Source: Actinomycetales bacterium (lineage in GTDB: Bacteria; Actinomycetota; Actinomycetes; Mycobacteriales; Micromonosporaceae). From it: DNA of 64,000 nt. Position 1 is the stretch's first letter, and each line of letters opens with the position of its first letter. The stretch covers positions 1 to 64,000 of the forward strand of contig PKFB01000039.1 of assembly GCA_002919305.1 (NCBI GenBank), read 5' to 3'. The notes beneath the pieces are model-generated. The model saw only the letters and a list, made by a program, of their open reading frames with translations. It did no database searches and was not told the DNA's origin. Positions 48,151 through 55,400 of the stretch are shown piece by piece. The position numbers were made by a program, and so were the translations under genes.

Positions 48151-49989
48151 TCACGCAATTTTACATGCGGTTACAAAATCTGCTTGCGCATGCATTGCGG
48201 CGGTGGGCGTGGCGGTGTCCGTGACCTCGACCACGGAGTCAGGGTCGGTGGAGCCGGTGGCGTTCAGGCGTACCACCCGATCAACCTGGCCGGGCCGCAG
48301 GGGCCGGTGGGTGATCAGCAGTACCGACCGTCCCGTCGTGGCCGACAGCAGATCATCCAGCAACGCCGTGGCCGTGGCCTCATCAAGGTGTTCGGTGGGC
48401 TCATCCAGGATGACGAACGGGAAGTCAGCCAGCAGCACCCGCGCCAGCCCGATCCGTTGCCGCTGGCCTCCTGACAGTCGCGCCCCATGCTCCCCGACGT
48501 GGGTGTCCAGGCCGTGGGGCAGGCTGCGTACCCAGTCCCCGAGTCGTGCCCGGTCCAACACCTCCCAGATCTGCTCGTCGGTGGCGCCGGGTCGCGCGAG
48601 CCTGATGTTTTCGGCGATGGTGGTGTCAAACAGGTAGGTGTCCTGCGCGCACAGCCCGATCAGGCGTCGAACCGCCTCCGGGTCCAGACGGGCCAGATCC
48701 ACCTCGGGCCCGTCCTGGGGGACCAGCGTCACCGAACCGCCGGTGGGGGTCAGGAAGCGCAGCAGCACCGCGGCCAGAGTGCTCTTCCCTGCCCCTGAGG
48801 GCCCCATCAGCGCCACCCGGGCCCCCGGTGGCACCTCCAGATCGACACCGGTCAACACCTCCCGGCCGGGGTCACCAACCTCGCGGGCGGGCTCGGTGGG
48901 GCCCAGTGCTTCGTCGGTGTCCCACTGCCAGGCCACAGGGGCGGGCCAGCGGGCCCGCAGTCCGCGTACCCGCACGCCAAATGGCCAGGCCGGGACAGGG
49001 GCGGTGGCACCGGTGGGCGCCGCGTCTTGGGATGGGGTGTCCGACGTGTCGGCGTCCGGGGCCTGCCACAGGGCGGTGACTCGCTCAGCGGCCGACTGGA
49101 TCCGTGGTAGATGGCTGGCGGCGGCGGGGAGTCCCGCGAAGATCTCATGCGCGGCCAGTGGGGTCAGGGCGATCACCGTCAACGCCACCGTGTCCAGGCC
49201 GGCGTGGATTCCCAGAACTAACGCACCCCACACCGCCGCCCCGGCGGCGAGGGCCGCCAGCCCGGAGCCCAGCCCGAGCCCGAACGCGCCACGCCGCTCG
49301 GCGGCGGTCACCGCACGGTCCGCGGCCGTCACCTGCTCCAGCTGCGCCTGGGTCGCGCCGTAGGCGAGCAGCTCAGCGCTGCCCCGCAGCGTGTCCAGGA
49401 TGCTCGTCGTCAACTGCCCCCGTAGGGGAGCCAGACGCTGCGAGGCGCGCCGGGAGGTCCGGATGGCCAGCCAGGGTGCGACGAGGGCCACCACCAGCAG
49501 CGACACGGCCAGAACCAGGGCCGCCGACGGCAGGATGGTCCAGATCAGCACCACGGTGCCTGTCCCGATCACTGCGGCGGTCACATACGGCAACCCCAGC
49601 CTGGGCCACAGGTCGATCAGGGCGTCCACATCCGACACCACCCGGGCCGCCAGGTCTCCCGACCGCAGCCCGGTCGGCGTCGCACGGCACAGCCGCTTGT
49701 AGGTACGCTCCCGCAGCCGGGCCAGCATCCGCAACGCGGCGTCGTGGGAGGCCAGGCGTTCCAGGTACCGCAGGACACCCCGGCCGATGCCGAAGGCCCG
49801 TACGGCCACGATCGCGACCATCAGGTACAGCACCGGTGGCTGCTGGGCGGCGCGGGCGATCAACCACGCCGAGGTGGCGCCTAACCCAACGGCGGTCGCC
49901 GCCGCCCCGACCCCGGTGACGGTGGCCAGCCCTAACCGTGCCACCGCGGTGCGGGGCGGCACAGTTACGGCGCGCGGGAGAAGCCTCAC
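48151..49989 (-). CDS. cydC: Thiol reductant ABC exporter subunit CydC
   Basis: The 612-residue half-transporter has a six-helix exporter domain and an ATPase domain with Walker A G-P-S-G-A-G-K-S-T, signature L-S-G-G-Q-R-Q-R and Walker B F-V-I-L-D-E-P-T-E-H-L-D. Together with CydD it exports cysteine and glutathione-like thiols needed for cytochrome bd assembly. Its GTG start overlaps the cydD stop (GTGA). The order cydA-B-D-C fixes its identity as CydC. Confidence 0.92.
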   Translation of the reverse strand: MRLLPRAVTVPPRTAVARLGLATVTGVGAAATAVGLGATSAWLIARAAQQPPVLYLMVAIVAVRAFGIGRGVLRYLERLASHDAALRMLARLRERTYKRLCRATPTGLRSGDLAARVVSDVDALIDLWPRLGLPYVTAAVIGTGTVVLIWTILPSAALVLAVSLLVVALVAPWLAIRTSRRASQRLAPLRGQLTTSILDTLRGSAELLAYGATQAQLEQVTAADRAVTAAERRGAFGLGLGSGLAALAAGAAVWGALVLGIHAGLDTVALTVIALTPLAAHEIFAGLPAAASHLPRIQSAAERVTALWQAPDADTSDTPSQDAAPTGATAPVPAWPFGVRVRGLRARWPAPVAWQWDTDEALGPTEPAREVGDPGREVLTGVDLEVPPGARVALMGPSGAGKSTLAAVLLRFLTPTGGSVTLVPQDGPEVDLARLDPEAVRRLIGLCAQDTYLFDTTIAENIRLARPGATDEQIWEVLDRARLGDWVRSLPHGLDTHVGEHGARLSGGQRQRIGLARVLLADFPFVILDEPTEHLDEATATALLDDLLSATTGRSVLLITHRPLRPGQVDRVVRLNATGSTDPDSVVEVTDTATPTAAMHAQADFVTACKIA

Positions 49990-51770
49990 AGGTGGATCAC
50001 CTCATCGGCGATGTGTAGGACGGCGGGTCGGTGCGCGACCACCAGGACCATGTGCCCGGCTTCAGCGGAGGCCCGCAGTCGGGACAGCACCCACGCCTCA
50101 GCCAACGGGTCCAGTCCGGCGGTGGGTTCGTCCAACAGCAGGATCGGGGCTTGCCGCAGGAACGCGCGGGCCACCGCGACCCGGCGTCGTTCCCCCGCCG
50201 ACAGGCCACCGCCGCGTTCCCCGATCTGACGCGACAGGTCGGTCTCCCCCAACGCGGCGTCGCGGGCAGCGGCCAGGACCTGAAGCCAGGACGCGTCCGG
50301 GCTGCCCAGAGAGATCGCCTCCGCGACCGTGCCGGGGATCAGGACCGGGTCTTGAGGCACCCACCCCACCATTCGACGCCAGGCGTCGGGGTCAAGATCG
50401 GTCAGTTCGAATCGTCCCCGGGTGGTCTCGACGATGACCTGCCCGGTGTAGGGGGTAAAGCCCAGCAGCACCGACAGCAGGGTGCTTTTACCGCGGCCGC
50501 TGGGGCCGGCCACCGCGACGATCCGGCCGGGGCGCAGGGTGAGGGACACGCCGTCGGGGGCGGCCCCCTCCCGATCGGGATGGGTCACCCGCAGATCACG
50601 GACCTGAACGGCCATCACAGTGCCGAAATCACTGATCCCCATCCCCGCGGCGGTGCCCGCTCCGTTCGGGGTGTGGTCGGTGTCGCTGTCAGGCTCCGTG
50701 CGCAGAGCGGTGTGGTGTGTGCCGGGACGCGGCGGGGTTTCCAGCACGGTGAAGACCTCCTCAGCAGCGGCGAGCCCATCGGCGCTCGCGTGGAAATGGG
50801 TGCCCACGGCACGCAGCGGCAGGTAGGCCTCCGGCGCCAGGATGAGCACCACCAGGGCGGTCCGTAGGTCCAGCGAGCCATCGACGAGGCGCAGCCCGAT
50901 ACCGACCGCGACCAGGGCCACCGACAACGTGGCCAACAGCTCCAGGACCAGGGAGGACAAGAACGCGATCCGCAGCGTCCGCATGGTCGCCACCCGGTAT
51001 TCGGTGGTCACGGCGCGGATCGAGGCGGCCTGGGCCCGGGCACGCCCGAACACCTTGAGCGTGGGCAGGCCCGCCACCACATCCAAAAAGTGGTGGGACA
51101 GCTGCGCCAACGCCCGCCAACGGCGTCGGGTGTGCACCCGGGTGACCAGGCCGACCAGGATCATGAAGATCGGGATCAGCGGCAGGGTCACAGCGATGGT
51201 GACGGCCGCGATCCAGTCGTGTAGCAGGATCCATCCCCCCACCACCGTCGGCGCGATCACCGCCAGCACCAGCTGCGGCAGATAGCGGGCGAAGTACCCG
51301 TCGAGGGCGTCGATACCTCGGGTAGCTAAGGTCGCCAGTTCCGCGCTGCGGGCCCCCGACAGCCACCGCGGCCCCAGGCGGGTGGCGTGCTCAACCAGCC
51401 GACGCCGCAGCGTGGACTTCACGGCGGCGGCCGCGGCGTGGCCCGCCACCTCCGTTCCCCACGCGACCACGGCCCGCAGACCGATCACCACGGCCAAGGC
51501 GGCCAAGGTACGCCCGATCGCGCCGTCGACGCCCACCCCGGTGATCGCGTCGGCGATCAGCTGCGCCTGCGCCACTACCAGTAAGGCGGCGAGTGTCCCC
51601 AGCACGACCAGGGCGGCCAGGCCGACCAGGCTGACGCGGGCGTACCGCAGCAGCCGGGGATCTAAAGGCCGGACAGAGGTCGAGGTGTCCGGACCGGCCT
51701 TGGTGGTCTTGGTGGGCTTCGGCGCGGTGACCGGTGCGGTCGTCGTAGCGGTGGTCATGGTGGCGCTCAC
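49986..51770 (-). CDS. cydD: Thiol reductant ABC exporter subunit CydD
   Basis: The 594-residue half-transporter has an exporter transmembrane domain (R-L-L-R-Y-A-R-V-S-L-V-G-L-A-A-L at the start) and an ATPase domain. Walker A is G-P-S-G-R-G-K-S-T, the signature L-S-A-G-E-R-R-R-V and Walker B I-L-L-L-D-E-P-T-A-G-L-D. The signature Gly is replaced by Ala, common in CydD. It pairs with CydC. A GTG start overlaps the cydB stop. Confidence 0.92.
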   Translation of the reverse strand: MSATMTTATTTAPVTAPKPTKTTKAGPDTSTSVRPLDPRLLRYARVSLVGLAALVVLGTLAALLVVAQAQLIADAITGVGVDGAIGRTLAALAVVIGLRAVVAWGTEVAGHAAAAAVKSTLRRRLVEHATRLGPRWLSGARSAELATLATRGIDALDGYFARYLPQLVLAVIAPTVVGGWILLHDWIAAVTIAVTLPLIPIFMILVGLVTRVHTRRRWRALAQLSHHFLDVVAGLPTLKVFGRARAQAASIRAVTTEYRVATMRTLRIAFLSSLVLELLATLSVALVAVGIGLRLVDGSLDLRTALVVLILAPEAYLPLRAVGTHFHASADGLAAAEEVFTVLETPPRPGTHHTALRTEPDSDTDHTPNGAGTAAGMGISDFGTVMAVQVRDLRVTHPDREGAAPDGVSLTLRPGRIVAVAGPSGRGKSTLLSVLLGFTPYTGQVIVETTRGRFELTDLDPDAWRRMVGWVPQDPVLIPGTVAEAISLGSPDASWLQVLAAARDAALGETDLSRQIGERGGGLSAGERRRVAVARAFLRQAPILLLDEPTAGLDPLAEAWVLSRLRASAEAGHMVLVVAHRPAVLHIADEVIHL

Positions 51771-52792
51771 CGGATGCTCGAAACCTTCGGGGCGTCAGGG
51801 GCGGGGATGTCCGCTACGCTCAGGCGCCGCCGGAACACCCAGTAGGTCCAGCCTTGGTACAGCAGGACCAGCGGCGCGAACGCCACCGCGGCCCAGGTCA
51901 TGATCCGCAGCGTGTACGCCGAGGCGGCGGCGTTGTCGACGGTCAGGCTGTAGGCGCTGTCGATGGTGGAGGGCAGCACCTGCGGGTACAGGCCGGCGAA
52001 CAGGGTGACAACGGTCAACACGATCGTCGCCGCCGTGCCGATGAAGGCCCATCCTTCCCGCTTGAGCAGGTTGCTGGCCAGCGACCCTCCCAGCGCCACG
52101 ATCGCCGCCGCGGCCAGCACCACGGTGGCCACCCCACTGTCACGGGCCACGGTGCTGATCAGGAAGGCGACCACCAGCGGCATGGTGATCAGCCCGAGGG
52201 TCCAGGCCAGCCGGTTGGCGCGATACCGGATGGCGCCGTTGGTCTTCAAGGCCACGAAGACCGCGCCGTGCGTCAGGCACAGGGTGAGGGTGGCTGCGCC
52301 GCCGAGTAGGGCGTACGGCCCGAACAGGTCAGCGAGGCCGCCGGTGTACTCGAAGTCGGCGTCCAGCGGCAACCCGGCGGCCAGGTTGGCCAGCACCACA
52401 CCCCACAGGAAAGCCGGGATCAGGCTGCCGGCGACGATGACGTGGTCCCAGCGGGCCTTCCAGCGGGGATCATCGCGCTTACCGCGGTACTCGAAGGCCA
52501 CGCCGCGTCCGATGAGCGCCACCAGGATGATCAGCATCGGTAGGTAGAAGGCGCTCAGCAGCGTGGCGTACCACTCGGGGAAGGCCGCGAAGGTGCCGCC
52601 GATCGCGACCAGGACCCACACCTCGTTGCCGTCCCACACTGGCCCGATGGTGTTGATCATGACGCGGCGTTCGGTGTCCCCATGGGCCAGCACCGGCAAC
52701 AGGCCGCCGACCCCGAAGTCGAAGCCCTCTAGGACGAAGTAGCCGATCCAGAGGAACGCGATGAGGACGAACCATATGGTCGTAAGTTCCAT
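51767..52792 (-). CDS. cydB: Cytochrome bd oxidase subunit II
   Basis: ATG 52792 after GAGGAG gives 341 residues, the short actinobacterial CydB. It starts M-E-L-T-T-I-W-F-V-L-I-A-F-L-W-I-G-Y and has L-E-G-F-D-F-G-V-G in TM1-2 and N-T-I-G-P-V-W-D-G-N-E-V-W near residue 50, all conserved. It has about eight transmembrane helices and supports the haem-bearing subunit CydA in the quinol:O2 oxidoreductase. Its stop overlaps the cydD start. Confidence 0.93.
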   Translation of the reverse strand: MELTTIWFVLIAFLWIGYFVLEGFDFGVGGLLPVLAHGDTERRVMINTIGPVWDGNEVWVLVAIGGTFAAFPEWYATLLSAFYLPMLIILVALIGRGVAFEYRGKRDDPRWKARWDHVIVAGSLIPAFLWGVVLANLAAGLPLDADFEYTGGLADLFGPYALLGGAATLTLCLTHGAVFVALKTNGAIRYRANRLAWTLGLITMPLVVAFLISTVARDSGVATVVLAAAAIVALGGSLASNLLKREGWAFIGTAATIVLTVVTLFAGLYPQVLPSTIDSAYSLTVDNAAASAYTLRIMTWAAVAFAPLVLLYQGWTYWVFRRRLSVADIPAPDAPKVSSIR

Positions 52793-52888
52793 GGTGGACT
52801 CCTCGTGGGCGATCGGGGGTTCCCGGTCGCGGACCGCCCGATGCTGGTGGGCGAGGACGGTGGATGGGACGGAGCAGATCAATAGGGC

Positions 52889-54382
52889 TCAGTAGGCGAA
52901 GGCGAGTGGACGCTGGTTCTCTCCCGGTTCTGCGTCGTCGGTGGTGTCGGCGTCGGACGGGGGCGGGGTGGTGGGCAGCCCGGCCCGCGCGTACATCAGC
53001 AGCAGCCGGACCTCGATGACGGCCAGGACGCCGTACAGCACGGTGAAGATGGCCAGGGATGTGGCGACTTCACCGACCGTGGTCCCCGGCGAGATCGCCG
53101 CTGCGGTGGGCAGAAGCCCGAACACCGCCCACGGCTGACGCCCCATCTCGGTGAAGATCCAGCCGAAGGAGTTGGCGGCCAACGGCAGCAGCGGCAACAG
53201 CAGCCCGACCCGCATCAACCACCGCGAGTGGGGAATGCCGCCGCGTCGGGTCGTCCACAGCGCCCATCCGGCGATGAGCACCGCGAGCATGCCCAACCCG
53301 ATCATGAGTCGGAAGCTCCAGAAGGTGACCGGGACGACGGGCATGTACTCCCCTGGGCCGTAGCGTTCGACGTATTCGGCTTGGATGTCGTTGATGCCGG
53401 CGACCGCGCCGTCGACGTCCCCGGTGGCCAGGTAGGACAGCACGTAGGGCACCTGGATCCGCAGCAGCGACTCCCCGTCGAGGTCCCGGAAATCAACCAC
53501 CGTGAACGGCGCCGGCGCCTGGGTGTCGTCCAGGCCCTCGGCCGCGGCGAGCTTCATCGGCTGCACCTCGGCGATCACCTTGGCCAGCTGATCACCCGAC
53601 AGCGCCAGCACGGCCCCGGCGACCAGGCACACCGCGGCGCCGACTCGCAGCGCCGACCGGAACGCGGCGGTGTCGTCAGCGTTGAGCGTGGGCGCCGTCA
53701 CCTCGCGCGTGTCGGTGTCCGCCGTGGTGGTCTCCGCGCCACCGGAGTCTTTGGGGCGGCGGACCAGGTGCCACAGGGCGATAGCGACCACGAGCGCGCC
53801 CGCGGTCAGGAAGCTGGCCGCGATGGTGTGGGGGAAGGTCCACAACGCGACCTCGTTGGTCAGCACCGCCCAAAAGTCAGTCAGCTGGGCGCGTCCGGTC
53901 TCCGGGTCGAGGGTGAATCCCACCGGCCACTGCATCCAGGAGTTGGCGGCCAGGATGAAGTACGCCGACAGCAGAGTTCCGCATGCGGCGGCCCAGATGG
54001 TGGCCAGGTGTACCCGCTTCGGGAGCCGGTCCCATCCGAAGATCCACAGCCCGAGGAAGGTCGACTCCAGGAAGAACGCCAGCAGTCCTTCCAGCGCCAG
54101 CGGTGCTCCGAACACGTCACCGACGAATCGGGAGTAGTCGCTCCAGTTCATCCCGAACTGGAACTCCTGCACGATGCCGGTGACCACACCCATCGCGAAG
54201 TTGATCAGGAAGAGCTTGCCGTAGAACTTCGTCAGCCGCAGCCAGCGTTCGTTTCCGGTTCGCACCCACGCGGTTTGGAACCCGGCGACGATGAACGCCA
54301 GCCCGATCGTCAGGGGCACGAACAGGAAGTGGTAGACGGTCGTGATGCCGAACTGCCAGCGGGCGAGATCCAATGCGTCCAC
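52889..54382 (-). CDS. cydA: Cytochrome bd oxidase subunit I
   Basis: The 497-residue subunit carries the haem ligands: His18 (in T-T-V-Y-H-F-L-F, equal to His19 of E. coli), the His in T-F-P-H-T-I-A-A-S for b558, and the Met in W-S-F-R-L-M-I-G-L-G. The G-R-Q-P-W motif near the C-terminal third is intact. The Q-loop is short, as in Gram-positive enzymes. It reduces O2 to water with menaquinol at high affinity. The GTG start lies behind AAGGGGTG, which itself overlaps an operator-like palindrome. Probably expressed at low oxygen or under respiratory stress. Confidence 0.94.
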   Translation of the reverse strand: MDALDLARWQFGITTVYHFLFVPLTIGLAFIVAGFQTAWVRTGNERWLRLTKFYGKLFLINFAMGVVTGIVQEFQFGMNWSDYSRFVGDVFGAPLALEGLLAFFLESTFLGLWIFGWDRLPKRVHLATIWAAACGTLLSAYFILAANSWMQWPVGFTLDPETGRAQLTDFWAVLTNEVALWTFPHTIAASFLTAGALVVAIALWHLVRRPKDSGGAETTTADTDTREVTAPTLNADDTAAFRSALRVGAAVCLVAGAVLALSGDQLAKVIAEVQPMKLAAAEGLDDTQAPAPFTVVDFRDLDGESLLRIQVPYVLSYLATGDVDGAVAGINDIQAEYVERYGPGEYMPVVPVTFWSFRLMIGLGMLAVLIAGWALWTTRRGGIPHSRWLMRVGLLLPLLPLAANSFGWIFTEMGRQPWAVFGLLPTAAAISPGTTVGEVATSLAIFTVLYGVLAVIEVRLLLMYARAGLPTTPPPSDADTTDDAEPGENQRPLAFAY

Positions 54383-54391
54383 GGGCGTACA

Positions 54392-54440
54392 CCCCTTCTT
54401 CTACATGACGTAGAAATTCTACAGTCCGTAGAAGAAGGGG
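54392..54440. promoter_or_regulatory. Nested operator-like palindromes before cydA
   Basis: Two tandem dyads, TTCTAC-ATGAC-GTAGAA (54399-54415) and TTCTAC-AGTCC-GTAGAA (54417-54433), have centres 18 bp apart. They sit inside a larger perfect 13-bp inverted repeat, CCCCTTCTTCTAC (54392-54404) with GTAGAAGAAGGGG (54428-54440). The right part, read on the minus strand, includes the cydA ribosome binding region. The arrangement could bind two regulator dimers or fold as mRNA to hide the ribosome binding site. I see no Rex-type TTGTGAA/TTCACAA sequence. Confidence 0.65.
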
Positions 54441-54866
54441 GAGGGAGGGTCGGCTGTGGTGTGCGCCTCCACGGCTAGGCGATCACGATCACATCGCGGC
54501 AGCGACGGCGAGCACCGTGGCCCTTCTCGGGCCCACAAGTCAGGGATGTCCGCTTCCGTCGCCGTGGACCGCCCATGGCGGGCGGCTCGTGAGCGTCGCC
54601 GGCACGGATCGCACCACCGCCGTGTACCGACTCCGCAGGTCCGGGGTACGCCGTTGGCGCTCGTAGTCGGCGGCACGCCCGCGACGCCCCGCAGGTGGCC
54701 CCACCACCCCTCGAGGCCATCGAGTGCGTCCCAAGAACGCGTGCCTGCGGCAGGCGCCTCTCACCTATATATAGATCAGTTCAGGCCGGCATACCGCGGG
54801 CCGCGATGGCCGTTCCACCGCGCGCCCTCGACCGTATGTGCCGCCGTCTGGGATGACGGTGTTGTT
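54441..54866. other. Intergenic region between the LuxR gene and cydA
   Basis: No gene is supported. It begins with a purine run (GGGGGAGGGAGGG) next to the cyd operator and includes CCTATATATAGATC near 54769, which may be a promoter element. Open frames are Arg-rich shadows. Confidence 0.4.
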
Positions 54867-55400
54867 CTACTGCTTCGGGTCGCGGCGGGTGTGGCGCAGA
54901 TAAGCCAGCACCGCCTCCCGGGTGGTCCGCACCCCCAGCGCGGCGCGCGCCTGAGCGATCCGACGGTTGGCGGTCCGCAGCGACAAAAACTCCGCCTCCG
55001 CCGCCGCCACGATGCTCTCCCCCGCCGCCAGCCGGTCCAGCAACGCGCGCTGCTCATCGGTCAGTGGAAGATCATCACTGGGCGCGGTGACGTCTTCGCC
55101 GGGATCCCGACTGACCGGCCCGATCCGGGCCAAATCCGCAAGCAACGCGCGTCCGGTATCCGAGTCGACGTCGCAGATGGCCACCACGCCCGCGCCACGC
55201 GCCGCCGCCAGCACCGCCAAGGCCGCGGTGTCCATGTCGGGCACCCGCCCATACAGCAGTAGGCGTTGTTCGGTGACGTCCCAGGTGGATTCCGGCAACG
55301 CGAACCCTTCCCGGGTCCGCCAGCCGTCTCGAGTCAGGCGCCGCAGGACAGTCGCCGCCTCCCCCGCGGTCGCCAACAGGTAACGGGGTGCTTGGCTCAT
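54867..55400 (-). CDS. Small LuxR-type HTH protein coupled to the LAL regulator
   Basis: The 177-residue protein has an N-terminal domain without a recognised motif and a C-terminal GerE/LuxR-like HTH. The HTH reads L-T-D-E-Q-R-A-L-L-D-R-L-A-A-G-E-S, then S-L-R-T-A-N-R-R-I-A-Q-A-R-A-A-L-G-V and T-R-E-A-V-L-A-Y-L. The conserved S-x-x-T-V-x-x-H recognition sequence is altered to S-L-R-T-A-N-R-R, so DNA binding may be changed or lost. Its ATG overlaps the stop of the large LAL gene upstream. Confidence 0.72.
   Translation of the reverse strand: MSQAPRYLLATAGEAATVLRRLTRDGWRTREGFALPESTWDVTEQRLLLYGRVPDMDTAALAVLAAARGAGVVAICDVDSDTGRALLADLARIGPVSRDPGEDVTAPSDDLPLTDEQRALLDRLAAGESIVAAAEAEFLSLRTANRRIAQARAALGVRTTREAVLAYLRHTRRDPKQ

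Noticed and set aside
25926-54446. GGGNAGGG octamers as polar sequences pointing to dif
   Set aside because: A few occur (about 25926, 35341, 43275, 54437) but on both sides of dif in the same orientation, so no polarity can be claimed by eye.
54383-54866. Rex operator for the cyd operon
   Set aside because: No TTGTGAA-like/TTCACAA-like inverted repeat is present; the visible dyads have a different core.
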